NCBI GenBank assembly: GCA_965657965.1
Contig: CBFHQM010000009.1
Span: forward strand, 6,658 to 70,657
DNA from: UBA8752 sp965657965
GTDB lineage: Bacteria > Bacteroidota > Bacteroidia > Flavobacteriales_D > Sanyastnellaceae
Length of the DNA stretch: 64,000 nt
Reading direction: 5' to 3'
The position numbers and the translations under genes are program-made. Below, piece by piece: positions 27,445 to 36,121 of this stretch (positions are counted from its first letter, which is position 1; every line of letters begins with the position of its first letter). The notes beneath the pieces are model-generated. The model did not search any database, had not been told where the DNA came from, and saw only the letters and a program-made list of their open reading frames with translations.

Positions 27445-27505
27445 ACCCTGTTCGGTACAGGGTACAAGAAGGTCAGACCGGGACCTGCGCCCAGCCTGAC
27501 CTTCT
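27445..27505 (-). promoter_or_regulatory. Two hairpins in the rplL-rpoB intergenic region (attenuator or processing site)
   Basis: On the 141-base spacer, ACCCTG/CAGGGT (27445-27450 with 27458-27463) and the longer AGAAGGTCAG/CTGACCTTCT (27467-27476 with 27496-27505) form two hairpins in series. No T-run follows on the - strand, so this is not a simple terminator. In other bacteria the same spacer holds an attenuator and an RNase III cleavage site that set the rpoBC to ribosomal protein ratio; that role here is inferred from position. Confidence 0.45.
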
Positions 27506-27526
27506 GAAATTCAGCGAGTTGTGATC

Positions 27527-27904
27527 TTACTTGATCTCAACTTCTGCTCCGGCTTCCTCGAGTTGAGTCTTGAGGGCCTCGGCCTCGTCTTTCGCTACGC
27601 CCTCCTTCAAGGTGGCGGGTGCGCTGTCAACGATGCCTTTGGCTTCCTTCAGTCCCTGTCCTGTCAGCTCTTTTACGAGCTTTACAACAGCGAGCTTAGA
27701 GCTGCCTGCGGCTTTGAGGATCACATCGAACTCAGTCTGCTCTTCTGCACCGCCATCGGCTCCACCTGCGGCGGGACCAGCGACAACAGCAGCAGCAGCT
27801 GCGGGCTCAATGCCATACTCTTCCTTCATGATCTCTGCGAGCTCGTTTACCTCCTTAACGGTAAGGTTAACAAGAGCCTCGGCCATGGTTTTCAAATCAG
27901 CCAT
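27527..27904 (-). CDS. rplL: 50S ribosomal protein L7/L12
   Basis: 125 residues, full length. The N-terminal dimerisation domain is followed by an Ala-rich hinge (A-A-A-A-A-V-V-A-G-P-A) and the C-terminal factor-binding domain with V-K-E-L-T-G-Q-G-L-K-E-A-K. Forms the ribosomal stalk with L10 and recruits translation factors. Confidence 0.98.
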   Translation of the reverse strand: MADLKTMAEALVNLTVKEVNELAEIMKEEYGIEPAAAAAVVAGPAAGGADGGAEEQTEFDVILKAAGSSKLAVVKLVKELTGQGLKEAKGIVDSAPATLKEGVAKDEAEALKTQLEEAGAEVEIK

Positions 27905-27952
27905 GATAAAATATATAAGGGTTTACTTTTTTGTTGAATGGGGTTGTCAAAG

Positions 27953-28477
27953 TCAGCCTTCGCGTTCGCCAAGTGCTTTGACCAGTCCGGAAATGGTGTT
28001 TCCACCGGATTGCAGTGCGCCGAGGACATTCGACATTGGGCTCTGGAGCAGACCAATGAGTTCGCCGAGGAGTTCCTCTTTGCTCTTGATCGCCGTAAGG
28101 GCCTTCAGTTGGTCATCCCCGATGTACACAGCTTCTTCGACATAAGCGCCTTTCAAAATGGGGCGCTCACTTGTTTTGCGGAAATCTTCAATGAGTCGCG
28201 CAGGGGCATTGCCCACTGTGCTGGTCATCAAAGCTGTTTGACCTTTCAGCACGTCCAGAAGCTCGCCGTAGTTGCGTTCTTCTATTCGTTCCATCGCAAT
28301 GCGCAGCAGTGTGTTTTTCACCACTCGAATTGTGACGTCAGCCTTAAAGCATTCCCCGCGCAACTTTGTCGTGTCGGCAGAATTTAGAGACGAAGCATCC
28401 GCCAAGTACACCACATTGGTGTCCTTGAGAATTCCCTGGAGCTCCTCGATCGCTTGATTTTTTTCTTCGCGTGTCAT
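27953..28477 (-). CDS. rplJ: 50S ribosomal protein L10
   Basis: 174 residues. L10 anchors L7/L12 dimers to the 23S rRNA stalk base. The N-terminal M-T-R-E-E-K-N-Q-A-I-E-E-L and the V-V-K-N-T-L-L-R-I-A segment near residue 55 are typical; the C-terminal helix is the L12-binding spine. It is only 11 bases from rplA, so any autoregulatory leader would have to lie within rplA. Confidence 0.97.
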   Translation of the reverse strand: MTREEKNQAIEELQGILKDTNVVYLADASSLNSADTTKLRGECFKADVTIRVVKNTLLRIAMERIEERNYGELLDVLKGQTALMTSTVGNAPARLIEDFRKTSERPILKGAYVEEAVYIGDDQLKALTAIKSKEELLGELIGLLQSPMSNVLGALQSGGNTISGLVKALGEREG

Positions 28478-28488
28478 GGGTTCCTGGT

Positions 28489-29184
28489 TCAGCTATTCAG
28501 AGACTTCGATTCAATCCGGACACCCGGTGACATCGTTGAGCTAATAAATACGCTCTTGATGTAGGTGCCCTTCGCAGCAGACGGGCGCAAACGAACCAAG
28601 GTTTGCAGGACTTCGCCAGCATTCTCCGCGATCTTCTCTTTCGAAAAGCTCACCTTCCCTACGGAAGCATGGATGATGCCGTACTTATCCACCTTGAAAT
28701 CGATCTTACCTGCCTTAACGTCCTGGACGGCCTTCCCAACCTCCATAGTGACTGTACCCGATTTCGGGTTGGGCATGAGGCCACGTGGTCCGAGAATTCG
28801 GCCCAACGCACCCACTTTACCCATCACTTGGGGAGTTGTGATGATCACATCCACATCGGTCCATCCGCCTTTGATTTTCTCGACAAATTCATCGAGGCCA
28901 ACGTGGTCCGCTCCTGCCTCCTTGGCTTCTGCTTCCTTATCAGGGTTACAGAGAACCAGTACGCGCACATTCTTTCCGCTTCCGTGAGGAAGTGAAACCG
29001 TGCCACGTACCATTTGGTTGGCTTTACGCGGGTCCACGCCAAGGCTGACGGCGAGGTCAACAGAAGAGTCGAACGTCGCAGAGGAAATTTCCTTTACGAG
29101 CCCGGCTGCATCGTCGAGCGAGTACGCTGTATCCACGTCGAATTTTTCGAGCGCGGCTTTGCGTTTGCGTGTCAGTTTTGCCAT
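28489..29184 (-). CDS. rplA: 50S ribosomal protein L1
   Basis: 231 residues, normal length. G-R-I-L-G-P-R-G-L-M-P-N-P-K near residue 127 is the L1 signature. Binds the L1 stalk of 23S rRNA and helps release deacylated tRNA; in many bacteria it represses its own operon by binding the mRNA leader. Lies 21 bases after rplK. Confidence 0.98.
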   Translation of the reverse strand: MAKLTRKRKAALEKFDVDTAYSLDDAAGLVKEISSATFDSSVDLAVSLGVDPRKANQMVRGTVSLPHGSGKNVRVLVLCNPDKEAEAKEAGADHVGLDEFVEKIKGGWTDVDVIITTPQVMGKVGALGRILGPRGLMPNPKSGTVTMEVGKAVQDVKAGKIDFKVDKYGIIHASVGKVSFSKEKIAENAGEVLQTLVRLRPSAAKGTYIKSVFISSTMSPGVRIESKSLNS

Positions 29185-29205
29185 TGTGGTTAGATGAATT
29201 GACGA

Positions 29206-29643
29206 TCAAGAAGGCGAATCGCCGGTCACGTTCAGTCCCATACTCCTTGCTGTACCTGCGACCACCTTCATGGCGGACTCAATGGTAAAGCAATTCAAAT
29301 CGGACATCTTGTCTTCTGCAATTGCACGGACTTGGTCCCACGTCACTTTGCCCACCTTCTGTCGGTTGGATTCCGGAGAACCCTTCTTGACTTTGGCGGC
29401 TTCCATGAGTTGCACTGCTGCGGGCGATGTCTTGATGACAAAGTCAAAAGACTTGTCACTGTAGACAGTGATGACCACCGGAAGAACCTTGCCTGCTTTG
29501 TCCTGGGTACGCCCATTGAACTGCTTGCAAAATTCCATGATGTTTACACCTGCCGCACCAAGTGCAGGACCAACCGGCGGTGAAGGGTTGGCAGCGCCAC
29601 CCTTTACTTGCAGTTTGACCATCTTGGCGACTTCTTTAGCCAT
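29206..29643 (-). CDS. rplK: 50S ribosomal protein L11
   Basis: 145 residues. N-terminal K-L-Q-V-K-G-G-A-A-N-P-S-P-P-V-G-P-A-L-G is the Pro-rich domain that contacts the GTPase centre; the C-terminal domain binds 23S rRNA. Needed for stringent response signalling by RelA-type enzymes. Confidence 0.98.
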   Translation of the reverse strand: MAKEVAKMVKLQVKGGAANPSPPVGPALGAAGVNIMEFCKQFNGRTQDKAGKVLPVVITVYSDKSFDFVIKTSPAAVQLMEAAKVKKGSPESNRQKVGKVTWDQVRAIAEDKMSDLNCFTIESAMKVVAGTARSMGLNVTGDSPS

Positions 29644-29681
29644 GGATCTATTGTTTATGGTGAACAGGTCGGCCGCAGTGT

Positions 29682-29720
29682 CCAGGGAAGCATTCTGGGA
29701 CAGGGCACGGGACGTCCTGG
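29682..29720 (-). promoter_or_regulatory. Possible structured leader of rplK-rplA
   Basis: The 127-base spacer between nusG and rplK holds CCAGG (29682-29686) and CCTGG (29716-29720), which can close a stem enclosing a GC-rich region with inner pairing. In other bacteria ribosomal protein L1 binds a leader at this position to repress rplKA. Only the position and the stem are seen here; the L1-binding motif is not shown. Confidence 0.25.
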
Positions 29721-29770
29721 CTGTTCCTAATTAAAAAATGGTTTCAGTGAAAATTGTTTCATCCTTGTCG

Positions 29771-30322
29771 TTAAGACTCCTTCTCCACTTGGAGGAACCC
29801 CAACTCTACCGGGGTCTTCCGTCCAAAAATCTTCACCATCACCTTGAGTTTTCTCTTTTCTTCGTTGATCTCCTCGATAGTGCCGTGGAATCCATTGAAT
29901 GGACCGTCTCCCACTTTCACCACTTCTCCTACTTTGAATGGGATTGCCAGTTCCTCCTCGCTCTCGGCAAGCTCATCCATCCTACCCAACATTCTGCTGA
30001 CTTCTTGTGGCCGCAAAGCCAACGGATCTCCCCGCTTCTCTGCACCCAAGAATCCAATCACACTTGGCGTGTTCCGAATCACGTGAGGCACCTCGCCGAT
30101 CAGGGCACATTCCACAAACACATAGCCTGGGAAGTGGTTGCGCTCCTTCGTGACTTTTTTGCCGTTCCGGATTTGCAACACCTTTTCGGTAGGAATCAAA
30201 ATTTGACCCACATAATCGGACAAGCCGGCCGCTGAGATTTCAGACTCAAGGAATCCCTTGGCCTTGTTCTCCTGCCCGCCGATGGCACGAACAACGTACC
30301 ACTTCTTGTCGATTTCGCTCAT
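29771..30322 (-). CDS. nusG: Transcription termination/antitermination factor NusG
   Basis: 183 residues from the ATG at 30322 (M-S-E-I-D-K-K-W-Y-V-V-R). The longer frame upstream overlaps secE and is rejected. The NGN domain has F-P-G-Y-V-F-V-E near residue 70 and R-N-T-P-S-V-I-G-F-L-G near 85; the KOW domain has F-K-V-G-E-V-V-K-V-G-D-G-P-F near 135. Binds RNA polymerase and links it to the ribosome or Rho. secE ends 14 bases upstream. Confidence 0.98.
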   Translation of the reverse strand: MSEIDKKWYVVRAIGGQENKAKGFLESEISAAGLSDYVGQILIPTEKVLQIRNGKKVTKERNHFPGYVFVECALIGEVPHVIRNTPSVIGFLGAEKRGDPLALRPQEVSRMLGRMDELAESEEELAIPFKVGEVVKVGDGPFNGFHGTIEEINEEKRKLKVMVKIFGRKTPVELGFLQVEKES

Positions 30323-30336
30323 GGTCTTGGTCGGAT

Positions 30337-30558
30337 TCAAATCACGTATGTGTAGATCATGCCGATCACACCTTGCCAGATGCTGTCCGCATTGTTCACA
30401 CCAAATACCCAATCCATCGCGAAGACGACGCCTGCGATGAGTAGAGATGCAATGAACACCAAAATCGAAGCCTCCTGCAATTGCTTTGGAGCAGGCCATG
30501 TAACGCGCTCCACCAGTTCAGTGTAGCTGTCCTTCACATATTCAACGACGTTTGCCAT
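30337..30558 (-). CDS. secE: Preprotein translocase subunit SecE
   Basis: 73 residues from the ATG at 30558, the short single-span form common in Bacteroidota. Y-x-x-L-x-x-x-V-T-W-P-A-P-K-Q-L is the SecE amphipathic-helix signature, followed by one membrane segment. Part of SecYEG in the inner membrane, which feeds the periplasmic intermediates later exported by the T9SS. The upstream extension runs into tRNA-Trp and is rejected. Confidence 0.97.
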   Translation of the reverse strand: MANVVEYVKDSYTELVERVTWPAPKQLQEASILVFIASLLIAGVVFAMDWVFGVNNADSIWQGVIGMIYTYVI

Positions 30559-30575
30559 GTGGTTGGGGTGTTTTG

Positions 30576-30648
30576 CACGGGCAGCAGGACTCGAACCTGC
30601 AACCAACGGTTTTGGAGACCGCTACTCTACCAATTGAGCTATGCCCGT
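30576..30648 (-). tRNA. tRNA-Trp (anticodon CCA)
   Basis: On the - strand: acceptor ACGGGCA/TGCCCGT, D arm GCTCAATTGGTAGAGT, anticodon loop CTCCAAA, T arm GGTTCGAGTCC. Discriminator G. 73 nt; the bases after the discriminator are CAA, not CCA. Sits between tuf and secE in the same transcription unit. Confidence 0.97.
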
Positions 30649-30655
30649 AGACGGC

Positions 30656-30687
30656 GAAAGAAGATGCCCGGTTGGGCACCTTCTTTC
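30656..30687 (-). other. Hairpin between tuf and tRNA-Trp
   Basis: GAAAGAAGaTGCCC and GGGCAcCTTCTTTC form a long stem with one mismatch and a GGTTG-type loop. There is no following T-run on the - strand, so a processing hairpin separating tuf mRNA from the tRNA is more likely than a terminator. Confidence 0.45.
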
Positions 30688-30719
30688 CCCAGAATTAATA
30701 TTTCAATTGTTGTCTAAAA

Positions 30720-31907
<1,188 letters not shown>

Positions 31908-31955
31908 GGTTTGGGTTGTTTGTGGTTAAACGTTATAAAAATGTACTTCTGCAAA

Positions 31956-32030
31956 TGGAGCCAATGACGGGAATTGAACCCGTGACCTCTTCCTTACCAA
32001 GGAAGCGCTCTACCCCTGAGCTACATCGGC
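31956..32030 (-). tRNA. tRNA-Thr (anticodon GGT), CCA encoded
   Basis: On the - strand: acceptor GCCGATG/CATTGGC with one G-T pair, D arm GCTCAGGGGTAGAGC, anticodon loop TTGGTAA, T arm GGTTCAATTCC, discriminator T followed by an encoded CCA. 75 nt including CCA. Reads ACC and ACU. Confidence 0.96.
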
Positions 32031-32068
32031 AGTGGTCTTGAAGCGCCCCGTTGGGCGGCTTCTATTTT

Positions 32069-32142
<74 letters not shown>

Positions 32143-32170
32143 TTGCCCATCGAAATGGGTAAGGTGTTTG

Positions 32171-32253
32171 TGGGGGTAATAGGATTCGAACCTATTCAGT
32201 CTAAGACAACAGATTTACAGTCTGCCCCGGCTCTCCAACTCCGGCGTACCCCC
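32171..32253 (-). tRNA. tRNA-Tyr (anticodon GTA)
   Basis: On the - strand: acceptor GGGGGTA/TACCCCC, anticodon loop CTGTAAA, a long class II variable arm, T arm GGTTCGAATCC, discriminator A followed by CAA. 83 nt. Confidence 0.95.
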
Positions 32254-32277
32254 TTTGGTACTAATTATGGTCGATGA

Positions 32278-32354
32278 TGGAGCCGGTGGAGGGATTCGAA
32301 CCCCCGACCTGCTGATTACAAATCAGCTGCTCTAGCCAACTGAGCTACACCGGC
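32278..32354 (-). tRNA. tRNA-Thr (anticodon TGT), CCA encoded
   Basis: On the - strand: acceptor GCCGGTG/CACCGGC, anticodon stem GCTGA/TCAGC around TTTGTAA, T arm GGTTCGAATCC, discriminator T followed by encoded CCA. 77 nt with CCA. First gene of the tRNA-tuf operon. Confidence 0.96.
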
Positions 32355-32374
32355 ATCTGTCAAAGAACAAGGGC

Positions 32375-32405
32375 AAAAAAAAGCCCTCCCCGATTTCGGG
32401 AGGGC
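32375..32405 (-). terminator. Rho-independent terminator of rpsU-xerC-hpf
   Basis: GCCCTCCC (32398-32405 read on the - strand) pairs with GGGAGGGC (32383-32390) around a 7-base loop, then eight T on the - strand. It ends the upstream operon, 69 bases after the hpf stop. Its first stem arm touches the -7 element of the next promoter. Confidence 0.9.
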
Positions 32406-32434
32406 AAATGTAGTGTAGAATACGTTGGGTACAA
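32405..32434 (-). promoter_or_regulatory. Promoter of the tRNA-tuf-secE-nusG-rpl-rpoBC operon
   Basis: On the - strand TACATTTG (32405-32412) matches TAnnTTTG exactly and a TTG (32432-32434) stands exactly 19 bases upstream, the best promoter match seen in the window. The expected start near 32398-32400 falls inside the hpf terminator, so the new transcript would lack most of the first stem arm. Consensus-based call. Confidence 0.6.
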
Positions 32435-32474
32435 TGGGTAAAAACAATCTGTTATTTCCCGAATTGCAAACGAC

Positions 32475-32768
32475 TTAAGCCGCCTTGCCACGGACCTTGG
32501 CCAACTGCCTTCTGAGGGCTTCTGTGACCTCCGCTGCAGCCTCTTCGAAACTGCCGGCTCGCTTGCCACTGTGGATGTCTGGGCCTGGCAATCCAAGCTT
32601 GATTTCAACACGCTTGTTTTCGCGCTCTTGATCCTTGTCTAAACGCAAGAAAACATCGGCGGTTAAGATGCCAGGATGAAACAGGGTGAGCTTCTCAAGT
32701 TTGTCCTGAATAAAATCAAGGAGAGACTGATCGGCTTTGAAGTGAATAGATTGGACTTGAATTTGCAT
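32475..32768 (-). CDS. hpf: Ribosome hibernation-promoting factor (short HPF/RaiA)
   Basis: 97 residues, the short form. M-Q-I-Q-V-Q-S-I-H-F opens the beta-alpha-beta-beta-beta-alpha fold; F-x-L-x-x-x-x-x-x-x-N-K-R-V-E-I-K-L and the late helix E-A-A-A-E-V-T-E-A-L-R-R-Q-L are typical. Binds the decoding centre and silences ribosomes in slow growth. Lies 24 bases after xerC, in the rpsU-xerC-hpf unit. Confidence 0.92.
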   Translation of the reverse strand: MQIQVQSIHFKADQSLLDFIQDKLEKLTLFHPGILTADVFLRLDKDQERENKRVEIKLGLPGPDIHSGKRAGSFEEAAAEVTEALRRQLAKVRGKAA

Positions 32769-32792
32769 GTTAGGATCTTGATATGTGAGACT

Positions 32793-33698
32793 TCAGAAGA
32801 TGCCTCGCGTATCAAGTGCTGACCCTTTGTGCGCGTCCTTCAGCCTTTTCGTGCTGACGTGTGTGTAATGTTGGGTTGCATTTAGACTGCTGTGTCCCAA
32901 CAACTCTTTCACTGCATTGATGTCGGCCCCGCGATTGAGTAGATGCGTAGCGAATGAATGCCGGATAACGTGAGGGCTGCACTTGTTTAGCGAGCTCGTC
33001 TCCGTAATGTAGTGATTCACCCTGCGATAAACAAATGCTGGATACAGCTCCCGACCCCCATCGGTGACCAATAAAAAGTCGCTTGTACCTGGCCTTTTGA
33101 GCATGTAGGTCTCTGCCATGTCTAACAACTGCTCCGAAACAGGAATCAGTCGTTCTCGTCCACCTTTACCAAGAACCTTGATGGTTCGGCGGCTCACCTG
33201 AACGTCTGCATGCTTCAGCTTGATCAGCTCGTCTTGGCGAATGCCTGTTTCATACAGCAACGTGAGCATGAGCCTGTCTCGGAGTCCAGACCAGGAATCA
33301 GGGAAAACATCTCCCTCTAACAATGCGGCGATGTTGCGCTCAGGCACAACCTCGCGAACGCGCTTCTCCAGCTTGGGGAGTGTGACCCCATTGCTCGGGT
33401 CGCGGTCCGTAAAAGTCATTCTGCGCGCGAAACGATTGAACGTCCTAAATGCGCTCACCTTTCGGTGGATGGTGCGTGGGCTCCTGCCCTCTTGCATCAT
33501 GTGAACCACCCATGATCGTACCCAATCGCCATCGATGCCCACCAATTCATGGTGATCATACTTCTCGGCAAGAAACCTTTGAAATTGATTGAGATCGGAC
33601 CGATAGCAGCGCAGCGTGTGAACACTGCCCCTCTTCTCTTTTTCCAAGAAGTGCAGGAAGGCCTGCAGCGGCTTTTGGGGGGAAAGCGTGGTAGACAT
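32793..33698 (-). CDS. xerC: Tyrosine recombinase XerC/XerD-like
   Basis: 301 residues from the ATG at 33698; a TTG six codons up is the alternative. An N-terminal SAM-like DNA-binding domain is followed by the catalytic domain with Arg in G-I-R-Q-D-E-L, Lys in L-G-K-G-G-R-E-R, H-V-I-R-H-S (HxxR), L-G-H-S-S-L and Tyr in T-Q-H-Y-T-H. All five catalytic positions are present. Length and linkage to rpsU and hpf, a common Bacteroidota arrangement, point to the chromosome dimer resolution enzyme and not a mobile-element integrase. Whether it is the C or D partner cannot be told. Confidence 0.88.
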   Translation of the reverse strand: MSTTLSPQKPLQAFLHFLEKEKRGSVHTLRCYRSDLNQFQRFLAEKYDHHELVGIDGDWVRSWVVHMMQEGRSPRTIHRKVSAFRTFNRFARRMTFTDRDPSNGVTLPKLEKRVREVVPERNIAALLEGDVFPDSWSGLRDRLMLTLLYETGIRQDELIKLKHADVQVSRRTIKVLGKGGRERLIPVSEQLLDMAETYMLKRPGTSDFLLVTDGGRELYPAFVYRRVNHYITETSSLNKCSPHVIRHSFATHLLNRGADINAVKELLGHSSLNATQHYTHVSTKRLKDAHKGSALDTRGIF

Positions 33699-33747
33699 TT
33701 TGGTTTGGTTACTCAATAATAACCCACCAAACCCTCATACCAAATTA

Positions 33748-33936
33748 TCAGCCCATCAAAGCCTTTTTGTTTTTGTAGACGGCTTTCTTCATCGCTTCGC
33801 GACGAACCGTCTTCGGCTTAACGTACTCTTTGCGGGCGCGGAGCATACGCCCAGTTTTCGTGCGATCGAACTTCTTCTTAAAGCGCTTGAGTGCGCGTTC
33901 GATGTTTTCTCCCTCCTTGACCGGAATGATGAGCAT
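33748..33936 (-). CDS. rpsU: 30S ribosomal protein S21
   Basis: 62 residues, very basic, start M-L-I-I-P-V-K-E-G-E-N-I and R-F-K-K-K-F-D-R-T-K-T-G typical of S21. Late-assembling small-subunit protein near the anti-Shine-Dalgarno region. First gene of rpsU-xerC-hpf. Confidence 0.97.
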   Translation of the reverse strand: MLIIPVKEGENIERALKRFKKKFDRTKTGRMLRARKEYVKPKTVRREAMKKAVYKNKKALMG

Positions 33937-33953
33937 AATGGAAAATTGGACCG

Positions 33954-33982
33954 CGAAGATAGCGGATTTTAAGGAGAACCAA
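33954..33982 (-). promoter_or_regulatory. rpsU: Candidate rpsU promoter
   Basis: On the - strand TATCTTCG (33954-33961, 7 of 8 to TAnnTTTG counting fixed bases loosely) with TTG (33980-33982) 18 bases upstream, placed 18 bases before the rpsU start. Consensus match only. Confidence 0.4.
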
Positions 33983-33998
33983 CCCCTCTAAATTCAGA

Positions 33999-35147
33999 TT
34001 ATAAACCGTCTTTGATCAGACCGCGGGAAATGACCAGCTTTTGGATTTCAGAAGTGCCCTCTCCGATGGTGCACAATTTGGAGTCGCGGTAATACTTCTC
34101 CGCAGGGAACTCCTTGGTATATCCATAGCCACCAAAGATTTGAACACCTTCAGTCGCCACAGTCACACACATCTCAGAAGCCTGGTATTTCGCCATGGCC
34201 CCCAATCGGGTCACATCGCCGCCATTCTCTTTGGCCCAACAGGCCTGATTGATCAACAGGCGCGACGCCTCGATGCCGACGGCCATGTCAGCCAGCTTGA
34301 AACCGATACCCTGAAAGTGGGCAATGGGCTTGCCAAATTGCTCTCGCTCTTTCGAGTAGGCCAATGCTGCATCAAATGCACCTCGTCCAATGCCCAGGGA
34401 CAGTGCTGCAATGGAAATGCGCCCCCCGTCCAGAATCTTCATGGCCTGGATAAAACCTTCGCCAACTTCGCCAAGAACATTGGCCGCTGGGACCCGGCAA
34501 TCTTCAAAAATGAGCTCTGCAGTTTCGCTTGCGCGCATGCCGAGCTTGTCTTCTTTTTTCCCCCCGCGGAACCCGGGCATGTCCCTTTCCACCACCATGG
34601 CGGTGATGCCATGACTGTCCAAAAGGTCGCCAGTACGAACGAGCACGACGGCAACTTCAGCACTGAGTCCGTGCGTGATCCAGTTCTTCGTGCCATTCAA
34701 CACCCAATCCTCTCCGTCTTTGACGGCCGTGCACCGCATGCGCATGGCGTCTGATCCAGTACCAGCTTCGGTCAAACCCCAAGCTCCAATGTGCTCCCCC
34801 GTCGCCAACTTGGGCAAAAACCGGCGCTTCTGCTCCTCGTTACCAAAGGTCAATATGTGGTTGGTGCACAAACTGTTGTGCGCCGCCATACTCAGGCCCA
34901 CTGCACCGCAAACGGCGGCAAGCTCCTCGATGGCGGCCGCATACTCGAAGTATCCTAAGCCGGCCCCACCGTAAGTTTCGGGAACAAGCATGCCGAGCAA
35001 ACCCAACTCCCCCATTTTGGAAAATGTGTCTCTGGGGAAGTGCTGGGCTTCATCCCACTTCATCACGTGGGGTTGAATTTCTCGCGCCCCGAAATCTCTC
35101 ACCATGTCGCGAATGGCGGAAATGGTCTCACTGTCTTGGAAGTTCAT
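33999..35147 (-). CDS. Acyl-CoA dehydrogenase
   Basis: 382 residues from the ATG at 35147 (M-N-F-Q-D-S-E); the TTG at 35177 would overlap the preceding gene. A flavoprotein that makes the first double bond in beta-oxidation or branched-chain amino acid breakdown. Signatures: G-A-W-G-L-T-E-A-G-T-G-S-D-A (FAD/substrate loop) near residue 120, F-G-G-Y-G-Y-T-K-E-F-P near 345, and I-G-E-G-T-S-E-I-Q near 367 with the glutamate used as base in the short-chain branch. Chain-length preference cannot be read safely. Confidence 0.93.
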   Translation of the reverse strand: MNFQDSETISAIRDMVRDFGAREIQPHVMKWDEAQHFPRDTFSKMGELGLLGMLVPETYGGAGLGYFEYAAAIEELAAVCGAVGLSMAAHNSLCTNHILTFGNEEQKRRFLPKLATGEHIGAWGLTEAGTGSDAMRMRCTAVKDGEDWVLNGTKNWITHGLSAEVAVVLVRTGDLLDSHGITAMVVERDMPGFRGGKKEDKLGMRASETAELIFEDCRVPAANVLGEVGEGFIQAMKILDGGRISIAALSLGIGRGAFDAALAYSKEREQFGKPIAHFQGIGFKLADMAVGIEASRLLINQACWAKENGGDVTRLGAMAKYQASEMCVTVATEGVQIFGGYGYTKEFPAEKYYRDSKLCTIGEGTSEIQKLVISRGLIKDGL

Positions 35148-35173
35148 TGCATCCGTTTGAGGTGCAAAGGTCG

Positions 35174-36115
35174 TCAATGCGCCGCGTCAGGAGGAACGCA
35201 CTCCTCCAAATGAGGCAAAATATTTGCCCACCCAGCGGAATCCACTGCCATACAGCCCCGCAACGAAGCCAATCGAGGGCCATGATTCGCCACATACCGC
35301 GAAATCACACGACCTCGCTTCTCCCCCACACCGGGAAGCAGAGACCACCCTACGGCATCCAAATCCCCAATGCACCGCTTTTGAACTTGTTCGGGAAAAC
35401 AAACAAAGCGCCCGGACAAAGCATGCGCCATGCTGTCCCACCCTAAAGCAAGCTCCAATTGATTCACATGCGAGAACCCACCCCAATCTCGTCTTGCCTT
35501 CAAAATCCTGCCTGCCACCCAAGGGCCTACCCCGTGAATGGCCAACAATGTGATGCTGTCTGCTCGGTTCAAATTCACAGGGCTTTTTGTGCCCTCAACA
35601 CGCCGTGGCATCTCCTCTTCCGGGTTGCGCCGACGCGCAGGGTACCTCATGTCGTTTTTGACTTCAAGCATCTCGCTCGAGGCAACCGAAGGGGGCGGAA
35701 ACACCAAGCGCGATGCGTATTGGGACAGCCACCCCTTGGGCAGAACCCGCATTTTACGCAACACATCCACACTTGTAAAACCGCCCACTGCGTTACGATA
35801 ACGAACGGCCGACTGCGCTTGACGGGCACTGAACCCGACGTTAACCCAACCGGCTGAATCCAAAAGATCCACGGCAATCGGAGCGAACGCATCGTCTCCT
35901 TCTCGAAATGCATGTCCGTGCGAAGCCGCGTCAATCTGCTCCGAGGGCCATTGCTCAAGGGCCCACAACAAGCTTTCTACACCAACGGGATCTGGATCTT
36001 CGGGCAGTGTGACACGCCACAATTCCACCCCGACCCAAACCATAAAAGTGAGGCCGAGCCACCAAGTGCCCCAACGCTCAGTCTTGAGCGGAGCAGGTCC
36101 AAACAAACGTTTCAA
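35174..36115 (-). CDS. Membrane-anchored helix-hairpin-helix (ComEA-like) protein
   Basis: 313 residues. The start is a TTG at 36115, 6 bases after the symporter stop; the next ATG (residue 25) would cut the membrane segment T-W-W-L-G-L-T-F-M-V-W-V-G. After it come three helix-hairpin-helix units: around residues 85-125, V-N-L-N-R-A-D...I-H-G-V-G-P-W-V-A-G-R near 180-200, and L-D-A-V-G-W-S-L-L-P-G-V-G-E-K-R near 250-270. This is the ComEA-like layout, which binds double-stranded DNA outside the inner membrane. A DNA uptake role is inferred only; no other competence genes are in view. Confidence 0.75.
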   Translation of the reverse strand: MKRLFGPAPLKTERWGTWWLGLTFMVWVGVELWRVTLPEDPDPVGVESLLWALEQWPSEQIDAASHGHAFREGDDAFAPIAVDLLDSAGWVNVGFSARQAQSAVRYRNAVGGFTSVDVLRKMRVLPKGWLSQYASRLVFPPPSVASSEMLEVKNDMRYPARRRNPEEEMPRRVEGTKSPVNLNRADSITLLAIHGVGPWVAGRILKARRDWGGFSHVNQLELALGWDSMAHALSGRFVCFPEQVQKRCIGDLDAVGWSLLPGVGEKRGRVISRYVANHGPRLASLRGCMAVDSAGWANILPHLEECVPPDAAH

Positions 36116-36121
36116 CTGAAA

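Noticed and set aside
32793..33698. Tyrosine recombinase as a mobile element integrase
   Set aside because: Housekeeping length and linkage to rpsU and hpf, no flanking att repeats although tRNA genes are near, and no cargo genes.
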